Source of the DNA: Closterium sp. Naga37s-1
Taxonomy: Eukaryota; Streptophyta; Zygnematophyceae; Desmidiales; Closteriaceae
Assembly: GCA_947471745.1 (NCBI GenBank)
Contig: CANJKZ010000264.1
Coordinates: 2,439,925-2,503,924 of the forward strand
Reading direction: 5' to 3'
Length of the DNA stretch: 64,000 nt
Numbering within the stretch: the stretch's first letter is position 1; the number at the start of each line of letters is the position of its first letter. A program made the translations under genes and the position numbers. Positions 53,204 through 64,000 of the stretch are shown here, in pieces. Under the pieces are notes generated by a model. That model was not told the origin of the DNA. It made no database searches and saw only the letters and a program-made list of their open reading frames with translations.

Positions 53204-53584
53204 GTCTAATGGTTGGGATTCTGACAGGGACGATCCAGAAAGAGACGAAATGTTGGGAATGCAATTTCATTTTAGATGCAGCAAGTCGATACTTTAATTA
53301 CGTGCGAACAAGGAAACAAGGAACAGAAAGAGCATTAACATATATGTACTAATCTGCTTAAACTTTTAATTGAAGTAATGCACTTTGAGATACAAAAATG
53401 AATTACAAAACAAAAGGAAACGAGGAGGAAGACGACGAGATTCTGAAAAAAAGAGGAACAGTTAAATAGAAACGGAGACGGATCGTTCTGGACTGTTAGT
53501 AGTAAGTGAAGAAAATTTAAAAACAGCTGAAATTTGAAGAGACTAGAAGGACGCGAGAGAGGCGGAATAGGAAGAGACGAACGG
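53204..53584. other. AT-rich island without recognisable features
   Basis: Moderate to low GC, clearly unlike the element DNA on either side. No domain, no tandem repeat, no LTR ends apart from an isolated ttctgaca at 53219-53226. Could be old host DNA or an unknown element. Confidence 0.5.
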
Positions 53585-56500
53585 ATGAGAGGGGATGATA
53601 CGGCGCGAGGTGGGGTGGTAAAACTGCCAGCCAGGCGCGTCAGGGGGAAGCCAAGGAAGACGCAGGGAATAGCACGTGCAGAGAGCTTGTCTGCGGACGT
53701 ATCACGGACAAAGGCATGAGAACCCAAGACCCGGAACACCGACGCATCGCCAACCTTCCCCGTCCAACGCAGTGTAGGCGAGGTCTCCGGCAAGGAGACA
53801 CGGGGCTAGAGATTGAGCTGATGCGCAGCGTACCGGACCGCAAACGGCCACAGAAAATGGGGGGCAGCCGCATGGATCATGGAGGTACAAGCAACCTCCA
53901 TGACTAAGCCAATGTGACGCTCAGAAATCCCATTTTTCTACGGTGAGGCCAGAAGCGTGAACGACTGGAGGATACCCTCCCCACGACAAAAGTCCCGCAA
54001 GAGGTCTGAGGAGAACTCACCACCTCTGTTAGAGTGCAGACGCAGGACAGGAAGGTCCTGGCGGAACCGCTCGCGGAGCTGAAGACGGAGTGCGCGGATC
54101 CAAGGGATCAAGACATCAGGGACCTCACCCTTGCTGCGCAAGGTGAAGACCGTGGTGTAACGCGTGTAGTCATCAACAACTAGCAGAAAGTAGCGCTCGC
54201 GGCCCTGTCCAGTGACACGGGCTGGTCCCCACACGTCCATGTGGAGAGTCTGCAGGGGAGCAGACATCGGGAGAAACAAGGAGGAGTGAGAAGCGGCGCG
54301 CTGCCGCCCCTTGACGCAAGGAAGGCAGGGCGGGGCAGGCGAGGGCGGGAGGGGAGGCAGGGACCTGGGAAGACCAGAGACAAGGAGGCGGGAGTGCATG
54401 CCACGAAGGCGTCGCAAGGAGGGGTGACCCAGGCGGTGGTGCCACAGGAGAGTCTGGTGCGACAGGAGGCGACACGAGCAAGGGGGTGCTACCCCGACCT
54501 GACGTGGACACCTGGGCAGACGCAGCTACCTGAGGAGGCTCGGTAGCCAGTGTGTACAGACTCGACCCAGGCCGACGAGTGAACGTGGCCAGGTGACGGC
54601 CTGTCCGTGTACACGTGTAGATTGACACACGCTGACCCCTAGGAGTGGTGGTAGTGACCATTGCATCCTGGAGGGCAGCGGTACTCACCAAGTTCGTAGA
54701 GCACGAGGCGAGGTGAAGACCTGACAGTGAGCCGGACGGAACCGCCGGACACAGGAGAACAGTGGAGGAACGGGCAAGGACTGGGCCCCCTAAGGGGTCA
54801 GCCAGTCTGACCGGTATAGGTGCAGAGAGAGGAGTGAGGGTGGTGCTGTCATGAAAGAAATAGCATGAAGCACCTGAGTCAAGCATAAAGGTGTGCAAGG
54901 CCTCAGCAGACGCAGTACAAGGGAGAGCAGACTCACTAGCACCTAGAGCAGCGGCCTCTATACCTGGGTCAGGCGGCATACACAGGTAACAGTCACCCTC
55001 AGCACTAACTTAACAAGGCATACATAGCAGGAAGGATAGTATCATAGTCTAGGTCAAAGATAGCAACTCCAGACCTAAGCAGCTCTGCCCAGCGGGGGCG
55101 CTCGGCCTCGTCACCAAACTTCGCGCTCCAAGCATCGTTGAGGCGGGAGAAGCAGCGGTACTGAGTGTGAGGCTTCCCGCATGTCTGACCAGCACGATCA
55201 CCCGTGCGAGATGACATACGGGCAGCTACCACTACCCCCAGACGCCACACACTGAGAAAATCACTCACGAAGCTGTTGGGGTCTCGCTCCAACGCTGCTA
55301 CTGCTGCCTCTGGCCACCGCCAGAACCTCCACGCTAATTAGCTCCAGCCCGACCGCCACCACTCCACTGCCGCCACTACCACCACCCCCACCGCTGCCAT
55401 CACCACCTCCACCAAAGCCCCCACTTCCCACCACAACTCCCACTACCGCCACCGACCTCCACTGCCTCCACCACCTCCACTGCTGCCCCCACCACCACCC
55501 CTGCTGCCATCGCCACCACCCCTGCCACCCTTGCCCTTGCTGCTGCGGCGCTTCACGCTAGCAGAAGCAGCCCCGACGTCCTCAGCACCACAGATGTCAA
55601 CAGTAGCAGCAGAGGCGTAGGAGGGGGCAAGGGGGGGGAGGGAGCAACCCCTCAAAGAAGGGCATGCGCGGAGTGCCACGAGCAGCACCTACAGCGACTA
55701 CACTAGTCTCAATTGCAAGGAGGTGCTGCTCTAGTAGGTCAACAGTGAGGACTGTGGGGTCAAGTGAGAGAAAGTGGTCCTTGACAGAGCGAAGAGAGTC
55801 AGGGAGGCGGGTGACTATAAAGTAGAGAGTGATGAACATCGGGGGTGGGTTCTTGGCAAGGAACTCAGCTGGGGCGGTAGCGCGGTAGCGAGCGTCACTG
55901 GTGCAAAGGTGGGAAACCAGGTCCTCTACTGTGGCAAAGGCGGACAGCTCGGGAAACAGGTAGGGGCAGTAGAAGACGGCCTAGAGCAGCAGTGGCAGGC
56001 GAGGAGTAACGGGCGACTACAGCGTTGTACAGTGCCTGTGCTGTCCTGTGCTGTCCGAAGTGAGCACATTCGGCTAACGGCAGGTGGTTGCGAATGGCTA
56101 AGCGAGCAGCAGCCTCACGAGTAAGCCACTGTGAGCGAGTCGCACTGTCTGCTGTGGCGGGAGGGGCGGGAGTGGCGCCAGACATGTGGTCAAACAACGA
56201 AACGATGTCCCTAGAGTCGCTCAGTAGGTACAGCTGCAGGTCGTCGAGCCACGTGTCAAACTGGATCGGTCGGGGCCCTCATGATCGAAAGCAAGAGTGC
56301 GGAGAGAAGCCATAGCGGCGCAGCACGCAGGGCGGGGCAGAGGCCGGGCAGCACAGGCTGCAAGAGGGGCGGCTCGAGGGCCTAGGGGGTGTCCGGCGGG
56401 TCGAAATGGGCGGCACGCAGGGGCTGCAAGGGCGGCTCACGGGCTGCAGTGGGCGAGGGGCGGGCCGCAAGAGGCGGCGCGGGGGACGGGCGGGCCGGGC

Positions 56501-57045
56501 TAGGGTCGACGGGTGGGCGGGGCCTAGGGTCAACGGGCGGGCCGGGGCCTAGGGGTGACGGGCGGGCCGGGCTAGGGTCGACGGGCGGGCCGGGGTCTAA
56601 GGTCAACGAGCGGGCGCGCGGGGCAGCAGGGGTCGATGGCGGGCCGGGGCCTAAGGGCGAGGGGGCGGGCCGGAGCCTAGGGTCAACGGGCGGGCCGGGC
56701 TAGGGTCGACGGGCGGGCCGGGCCTAGGGTCGACGGGGCGGGCGTGCGGGGCGGCAGGGGCGATGGGCAAGCCTGGGCCTTGGGTCGAAGTGAGGGCCGG
56801 GGCCAAGGGGCGACGGGCTGGCCGCGCTAGGGTCGACGAGCGGGCGCGTGGGGAGTAGGGTCGCGGGCGGACCGGGGCCTAGGGGCGACGGGCGGGCCAG
56901 GCCTAGTGTCGACGGGGCGCGCCGGGGCCTAGGTTCCACAGGGCGGGCCAGGGCCTAGGGTCGGCGGGGCGCGCCGGGGCCTATGGTCGACGGGGCGGGC
57001 CGGGGCCTAGGGTCGACGGGGCGGGCCGGGGCCTAGGGTCGACTA
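53585..57045 (-). mobile_element. Element N: integrase, protease, gag and leader, ends missing
   Basis: Integrase 53585-54420 (LRLHSNRGGEFSSDLLRDF, VVDDYTRYTTVFTLRSKGEV, HMDVWGPARV), protease near 54840-54900 (MLDSGASCYFFHDST), Cys/His segment near 55130-55220, Gly-rich stretch 55350-55520, gag to ATG 56311-56313, leader 56314-57045 (ggccggggcctagggtcgacgggcggg units). RT, RNase H, both LTRs and the primer site are absent. Both outer joins are to AT-rich DNA. Many breaks. Confidence 0.87.
56314..57045 (-). repeat. Leader minisatellite of element N
   Basis: Array of ggccggggcctagggtcgacgggcgg (about 26 bp). It breaks off abruptly at 57045 without primer site or LTR. Confidence 0.83.
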
Positions 57046-57514
57046 TTTATTTAGAGGATCTCATTAACAATCATAATTTATTTAGTTGTTATTCTCGAGG
57101 TTATTTAGAATTTCAGAATAAATCAGATTCTAACAACAGATTATGGTTTGTATAAAATGTAAAAAAATATGTACAGGTACTACTTCAAATTTAACTGTGC
57201 GTTCCCCAGCGGCTCCCCAGCACAACCGAACGTGCACGTCATTCAACATTGAAGAATCAAAACGCAATGCTTGCATGTCACTTTGGCGTGCGACATAATC
57301 ACCAGTGTTTCTCTTCCAATCAGATGTCGCTCACATTACGAAATATCAATGAATTTGTGACTGTTTGTGATTCCAAACAAAAATCCAGCGGGTGCCCGCA
57401 TTCCGGATGGGAAGTGCGGGAAACTCGCGCACAAGCAGCGCGCGCAATCGTGGTCCATCCAATTAAGGGAAACGCCGACGTGGCGAGGTTGCAATAATTT
57501 GGTCGATGCTGAAA
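57046..57514. other. Low-copy-looking island
   Basis: About 470 bp: AT-rich at 57046-57190 (tatttatttag, aaatgtaaaaaaatatg), then balanced composition with ccaatcag and ccaatt motifs (57317-57324, 57459-57464). No repeat, LTR or domain is recognisable and nothing else in the window matches it. It may be one of the few pieces of non-element host DNA here. Confidence 0.5.
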
Positions 57515-60500
57515 ACAAGGCAATCATGGCCTTGTTGTCTATGTACAGAACTGGAGGTGAACGAGGCCGCTCTCCCAAGTCAGTCAGCAGGTAGGTGAGC
57601 CAGCGTAGCTCCTGTGCAGCCATGGCCCCTGCGTAGATCTCAGCCTCATAACTGGAGCTGAGAACCGAAGACGAGCGGGTAGACCGCCAAGAAACAGAGC
57701 CCGAACCGAGGCTGAAGGTGTAAACCTGTGACGACCACTGCGTAGCTGAGATCATCAACCCAAGAAGCGTCTGCGTGACCAGTGAGGACAACTGGACCCC
57801 GTCCTCCAAGCACGAGCCCCATGCCTGACGTACTGCACAAGTAACGCAGTACCCTCTTCCGCAGCATCCCAGTGCACCTTTCGGTGCCTACGGGAGCCAC
57901 GTAGCGAGCCAGAAGGCTGAGAGAGTACGCGAGGTCAGGTCGTGTGCACGTCATCAGGTACATGAGGCAAACCCACAAGCTCTGGGTACGGACCACTCGG
58001 CTCTACGGACTCGTCCAAAGATGGAGCTGACAGCTAAAGGCTGGAAGACAGAGGAGTGGGCTGTGGCGAGGAGTACTGGAAGCCGAAGCGCTCAAGGACC
58101 TGGTGCCACATATGTGACTGAGTCAAGGTGATGGTGCGCCGTGCTCTGTCCCGGGTGATCTGCAAGCCAAGGATAGCTGCGCATTTCACCCAGGTCAGTG
58201 TAGGTGTGTCTCTTCTGCAGCTCCAACTTCACAAGGGTCAGTGCCTCAGTGTCAGCAGTGGCAAAGACCAAGTCGTCAATGTACACAAGGACGTAGGAAC
58301 AGCGGCAGCGAAGTGTCGGTGCGTAGAAACAGTGACGGATCAGCAGTAAGAAGGAGCTAACCCAAGAGCCGCAAGTGTCATCCTCAGTGTGTCGTGCCAC
58401 TCGCGAGGTGCCTGGTGGAGACCGTAGACTGGCCGCCGGAGGCTCCACTGGGTACCTGCAGGGAAACGACCCAGTGAAGCCAGGTGGGCGGCGCAGCCAG
58501 ATCTCCTCGTGCAGGCTGCCCTGTAAGAAAGCTGTGCTGAAGTCGAGAGAGTGCAACTCGTAGTCACGCTAGGCAGCGACGTGCAGCAACACCCGAAGAG
58601 TGGTCATCTTCGGGGTGGGGGAGAAGGTCTGGAAGTAGTCGACCTCCTCTCACTGACTGAAGCCTCTAGCAACGTAACGCGCCTTGAAGCCAGGCGGAGA
58701 ACCCGGCAGCCGCATCACCCTGAAAATCCACATGCCATCACTATGTTCGCCCAAGACGGGGGAACTGCATTGTCGTAGGTGCCTGTGGACTTCCAGGATG
58801 CCATCTCGGCATCCATGGCTGCCTGCCACTGAGAGGAGTAAGGACCCGTAATCGCCTCTGCGTAAGAGCGCGGGGTCAGGATGTCTGGTGGATCTGGGTC
58901 TCCCTCAGGGGCAAGCAGCATGGAAGCAAAACGAGGTAGAGCAGCTGCAAGAAACTCAAAGTCCTCCTGCCTGTCCTCAAGGACGTCCGTGCCAAGAGCA
59001 CACTCACCCTCGACAGACAGAGGACTTGGCAGACTCAGACTCAGCAACAAGAGCAGTGGCGTTGTCGAGGCGACATGCAGCAGTAATGTCAACTAGCTCC
59101 GCACCCCCAGGCTCCGCACCCCCAAGCTCCACACCGGCTGGCTCAGCCACCCCCAGGCTCCACACCCCCAGGCTCAGCACCCCCACACCCAGCATCCTCA
59201 AAATCAACGCCTCCAGGCTCAACACCCCCAGACGCAGCAGCATCGAGCAGCACCTGAGTCACCGGCTACCTTGACAGGCACAGTACCAAGGGAGAGGGTC
59301 TACCTGAGACACACCTGAGGGAGAAGGACCCTAGTGCGGGAGGGGCCTATTGGAGGAGGACCAGGGAGCATGGAAGAAGCGGCGGGGGCAGGGGAGGGGC
59401 AGAGCAGTAGGGGAAGAGACGGTAAAAGAGGAACCGACTCGTCAAACGTGACGTCCTTAGAGTAGAGGACACGGCGCGAGGTGGGGTGGTAAAATTTCCA
59501 ACCAGGCGCGTCAGGGGGAAAGCCAAGGAAGACGCAGGGAATAGCGGGAGCGGAGAGCTTGTCCGCGGACGTATCACGAACAAAGGCACGAGAGCCCCAG
59601 ACCCGGAACACCGACGTATCGCCAACCTTCCCCGTCCAACGCAGTGTAGGCGAGGTCTCCGGCAAGGAGACACGGGCCAGAGGTTGAGCTGATGCGCTGC
59701 GCAACGGGACCGCAAACGGCCATAGAAAATGGGGGGCAGCCACATGGATCATGGAGGTACAAGCGACCTCCATGCCAAAGCCAATGCGATGCTCAGCAAT
59801 CCCATTCTGCTGCGGAGAGGCCGGAAGCGTGAACGACCGGGTGATGCCTTCCCCCATGACAAAAGTCCCTCAAGAGGTCGGAGAACTCACCACCATTGTC
59901 AGAGTGCAGGCGCAGGACAGGAAGGTCCTGGCCGAAACGCTCGCCCAGCTGGAGACAGACCGCGCGGATCCAAGGGATCAAAACATCAGGGACTTCACCC
60001 TTGGTGTGCAAGGGGAAGACCGTGGTGAAACGCGTGTTGTCGTTAACAACCAGCAGAAGTAGCGCTCGCAGCCCTGTCCACTCACGCGGGCTGGGCCCAC
60101 ACGTCCATGTGGAGAGTCAGCAGGGGAGCATCATCGGGGGGAAACGAGGGAGTGAGGAGCGGCGCGCTGCCGCCCCTCGACGCAAGGAGGCAGGGCGGGG
60201 CCAGGCGAGGGCGGGAGGGGAGGCAGAGACCTGGGGAGAGACCAGGAGACAAGGAGGCGGGAGTGCATGCCACGACGGCGTGGCAGGGGAGGGGTTGACC
60301 AAGGCGGTGGTGCCAGAGAAGAGTCTCGTGCGACAGGGGGCGACACGAACAAGGGGGTGCTACCTGACCTGACGCGGACACCTGGGCAGACGCAGCTACC
60401 TGAGGAGGCTCAGTAGCCAGTGTGTCCAGACCGACCCTTGACGACGAGTGAACGTGGCCAGGTGACGGCCCGTCCGTGTACACGTGCAAATCGACACACG

Positions 60501-63193
60501 CTGACCCCCAGGAGTGGTGGTAGTGACATCGCATCTTGGAGGGCAGTTTTACTCACCAAGTTCGTAGGGAGAACGGGGAAGGTGAAGACCTGGCAGTGAG
60601 CTGGACGGAACCGACCGGGCACGGGAGAATAGTGGAGAACGGGCAACGACTGGGCCCCCGGAGGGGTAACCAGGCTGACCAGGACAGGTGCAGAGAGCGG
60701 AGTCAGGGTGGTGCTGTCACGAAAGAAGCAGCGCGAGGGACCTGAGTCCAGCGTGAAGGTGTGCAAGGCTTGAGCAAGCGCAGTACCAGGGAGAGCAGAC
60801 TCACTATCACCTAGAGCAGCAGCCGCTATACCTGGGTCAGGCGGCACACACCGGTAAACAGTCACCCTCAGCACTAACAGACAATGCATACCTAGCAGTA
60901 AGAATAGCATCAAAGTCTAGGTCAAAGATAGCAATTCCAGACCTAAGCAGCTCTGCCCAGACGGGGACCTCGTGACCAAACTCAGCAACGCCAAGCGTCG
61001 TCAAGGCGGGAGAAGCAGATGTGGTGAGTGTGAAACCTCCCGCATGTGTGACCAGCACGGTCACCCGTCCGAATGACATTCGGGGCAGCTACATCTACCC
61101 CCAGATGTCCCATGTTGAAACAAACCACTCACGAAGCTGCTGGGGCGACTGGGCCTCGTTCCGACGCTGCTTGCTGCTGCCTCTGGCCACCTCTAGAACC
61201 TCCACGCTGAGCTCCAGTCCTAACCGCTACCAGTCCCGCCGCATGCCACAACCCACCTCCCACCACTGCCTCCACCGCCGCCAGCAGAGACCCTACTCCC
61301 GCACCACTACTCCCACCGCTGCCAACACCGACCATCCCACTGCCTCCACTACTTCCACTGCTGCCCCCACCTCCACCCTGCCTGCCACACCACCACCACC
61401 CTGCCACCCTTGCCCTTGCTGCTGCGTCGCTTCCCACTAGCAGAAGCAGCCCCGACATCCTCAGTGCCAGGGGACGTCTACAGCAGCAGCAGAGGCCGTA
61501 GGAGGGGGCAAGGGGGAGGGGGGAGCACCCCTCAAACAAGGGCGGTGCGCGGAGTGTACCACGAGCAGCACCTACAGCAACCTGCACTAGTAACAGTCAG
61601 CTGCAAGGAGGTGCTCCTCGAGTAGGTTAACAGTGAGGGAGGTGGGGTCAAGGGAGAGAAAGTGGTCCCTGACAGAGCGAAGAGAGTCAGGGAGGCGGGT
61701 TGACTATTGAAGTAGAGAGTGATGAACATCGGGGGCTGGTTCTTACTCAGCAGGGGACGTTAGCGCAGTAGCGAGCGTCGCTAGTGCGAAGGTGGGAAAC
61801 AAGGTCCTCTACCTGTGGCAAAGGCGGACAGCTCGGGGAATAGGTAGGGCAGTAGCAGGCGGCCTAGAGCAGTAGTGGCAGGGCGAGGAGTAGCGAGCGA
61901 CTACAGCGTCGTACAGTGCCTGTGCTTTCCTGTGCTGTCCGAAGTGAGCGCATTCGGCTAACGGCAGGTGGTTGCGAATTGCTAAGCGGGCAGCAGCGTC
62001 GCGAGTAGCCACTGTGAGCGAGTCGCATTGTCAGCTTGTGGCGGGAGGGGCGGTAGCGGCGCCGTGACGCGAGGTCAAACGGCAAAAACACTGTCCTTAG
62101 AGGCGCTCAGTAGGTACAGCTGCAGGTCGTCGAGCCATGTTACAAACTGAATCGGTCTGCCCTCATGATCGAAGACGCGGAGAATCGAAGCGAAGCCATA
62201 GCGGCGCAGCATGCAAGCGGGGAGAATAGCAGGGCAAGCGAAAGAACAGGGCAGGCAGCAAGCAGCAGGAGTAGCAGCAGCAGCACGCAAGAGCAGCAGA
62301 GATGGGGGCGGCAAGCAGGGCAGAGTAGCAGCAGCACGCAAGAGGCGGCGTGCGGGCCTGAGTTCGACGGGCTGGCCGGGACCTATGTTAGGGGCAAAGG
62401 GCTGGGGCCGGGGCCTACTGGCGACGAGCGACAGGCCGGGGCGACGGGCCTAGGGGCGGCGGGCCTAGGGGCGACGAGCCTAGGGGCAACGTGCCGCGGG
62501 GGTGTGCCTAGGGGAAACGGGCCGGGGGTCGACGGGCCTAGGGGATACAGGCTGGGGCGACAGGCCTAGGCGCGGCGGGCCGGGGCGATGGGGCCTAGGG
62601 CGGCGGGCCGAGGGTCGACGGGCCGGGGCGGCGGGCCTAGGGGGCGACGGGCCGGGGCTCGACGGGCCGGGCTCTGCGGGCCTAGGGGCGACGGGCCTAG
62701 GGGCGACGGGCCGGTGCGGCGGGCCTAGGGGTGATGGGCCGGGGCGGCGGGCCTAGAGGGCGATGGGTCGTGGTTCGACGGGCCGGGCCGGCGGCCTAGG
62801 GGCAGTGGGCCAAGGGGCGACGGGCTGGGGCGGCGGGCCTAGGGGCGACTGGCCGGGGGTTCGACGGGCCGGGGCGGCAAGCCTTGGGTGACGGGCCTAG
62901 GGGCGACGGGCCGGGGCAGCGGGCCTAGGCTCGACGGGCCGGGGGCCGAGGCGACGACCTAGGGCGACAGCCTAGGCTATGGGCGACGGGCCGAGGGTCG
63001 ACGGGCCGGGGCGACGGGCCAGGGGCGACGGGCCTAGGGCAACGGGCCTAGGGGCGACGGGGCGGGGGTCAACGGGCCTAGGGGCGACGGGACGGGGCAC
63101 GGGCCAAGGCTAGGGGCGACGGGCCGGGGGTCGACGTGCCTAGGGGCGACGGGCAGCCCGCACGACGACGGTGCTAGGGCGGCTAGTGGGGTA
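57515..63193 (-). mobile_element. Element O: copia with all domains, heavily decayed
   Basis: RNase H 57515-57990, RT 58000-58720 (TAFLQGSLHEEIWLRRPPGF), linker 58730-59340 with a short 15-bp pentapeptide array (59095-59235), integrase 59350-60200, protease near 60700-60760, Cys/His segment near 61020-61120, Gly-rich 61200-61400, gag to ATG 62197-62199, leader 62200-63193. The 3' LTR is cut off at 57515. P entered its leader, and any 5' LTR lies beyond the window. Small indels are far denser than in its relatives (dozens of breaks), so it is old or comes from poorly polished sequence. Confidence 0.88.
62200..63193 (-). repeat. Leader minisatellite of element O
   Basis: A short gcagcag stretch (62265-62340), then cggcgggcctaggggcgacgggccgggg units to 63150, then gcggctagtggggta, the equivalent of the leader end in H and Q2. 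P is inserted immediately after gggta. Confidence 0.85.
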
Positions 63194-63323
63194 TGTCAAA
63201 GTAACGAACGAGGATGAATGAACTAGCAACGGTTGGGTACAAGTACTAACCCTAATTGGGTTGTACCCCTTATGGGCTACCCCACTACAGCCTACACAAT
63301 GTATAAGCTATAATGTTCTGACA
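63194..63323 (-). repeat. 3' LTR of element P
   Basis: 130 bp, tgtcaaagtaacgaacgagg to aatgttctgaca, preceded by gggta. Confidence 0.9.
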
Positions 63324-64000
63324 CACCCCTAGGCAAAGTGGGGGAGAACAAGTGGTCACAAGACCAGTCAAGAAAAGCAAAGCAAGCTCAGGGTGGATCA
63401 CAAAGTCCCACACTGTTCGAGCACAAGCAAAGGGCCACAAGGCCAGTTCACATGCAAAGTTATATAAGAGAACAAACAATACAGTGATCATACCCTAGCA
63501 AGTGCAAGCATGTATGTATATATATAGATCACATTACAAGCAGAGTCAAGCAGTAAGCAAGTGAGGCAAAGTAGGCACAAGGCCTAACACAGAAGCAAAG
63601 CGCTGATGATCACCAGGCGGAAGTACCTTGGTGAATACATCAGCAGTGTTGGCCCAAGTGGCCACGTACGCAAGACGAAGCTGGCCACGCTGCTGCAACT
63701 CTCGAGCAAGGAAGTATCGCAGAGCGATGTGCTTCGTTCGATGCTCCAGTCTGTGCTCCTGACACAAGGCAATCATGGCCTTGTTGTCTACGTACAGAAC
63801 TGGAGGCGAACAAGGCTGCTCTCCCAAGTCGGTCAGCAGGTAGGTGAGCCAGCATAGCTCCTGAGCAGCCATGGCCCCGGCGTAGATCTCAGCCTCACAG
63901 CTGGAGCTGAGGACCCAAGACGAGCGGGTAGACCGCCAAGAAACAGAGACGGAACCAGGCTGAAGGTGTAACCCTGTGACGACCGCTGCGTAGTTGAGTC
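63194..64000 (-). mobile_element. Element P: 3' LTR, 3' UTR and RNase H, runs off the window
   Basis: LTR 63194-63323 (130 bp, I-type, tgtcaaagtaacgaacg), polypurine tract complement cacccctagg, 3' UTR with tcagggtggatcaca and ggccacaaggccag, then RNase H (DNKAMIALCQEHRLEHRTKH, NTADVFTKVLPP) from about 63546. The RNase H part looks nearly whole. Confidence 0.9.

Overview
This 64 kb window is almost entirely transposable-element DNA. I find no intact host gene and no tRNA, rRNA or CRISPR array. The content is a nested pile of Ty1/copia LTR retrotransposons, mostly one related group on the minus strand. They share very short LTRs (about 110-200 bp), an initiator-Met-type primer site (TGGTWTCAGAGC-like) and a long GC-rich tandem-repeat leader between primer site and gag. 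The pol order is protease, integrase, RT, RNase H. Copia pol type, a hAT-like gene with 84-100 nt GT-AG introns, and high GC point to a green-lineage eukaryote. From memory of the gag/pol family I favour a streptophyte alga such as Closterium, but no host gene confirms it.

Layout. 1-2285: 3' end of a plus-strand copia element (A) with its LTR. 2503-3491 and 26035-26345: a gag remnant (B) and a GCN-repeat tract that also holds a roughly 170 bp AT-rich, bacterial-looking piece (3115-3292). Element C (3492-26034, 5-bp duplication gcagc) split that tract. C itself received F (plus strand), H (7761-14353) and I (14388-24982, duplication gaacg). I then received an 829-bp solo LTR (duplication cgacc) and a coding-poor element J (duplication ccacc). 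26346-37020: element D, interrupted by E (27114-34461), whose pol is the best preserved here.

37600-40032 holds a decayed hAT/ZNF862-like transposase gene with introns. 40190-42941: 5' half of an E-like element. 42942-53203: a chain of stacked 5' ends (L, Q2, Q3, M and a broken LTR), each inserted into the next, with a coding-poor element K (44784-46197, duplication agcag) inside L. 53204-57045: an AT-rich island and element N. 57046-57514: a second low-copy-looking island. 57515-64000: the heavily decayed element O, with P inserted in its leader and running off the window.

Most interesting: the bacterial DUF378-like fragment; a palindromic GGGCCC box and hairpin just after the primer site, shared by coding and non-coding elements; a coding-poor family (J, K) with one core but two LTR types; a lineage without the main gag domain (H, E); and repeated insertion of relatives into each other's GC-rich leaders. 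LTR differences were counted by eye and are approximate.
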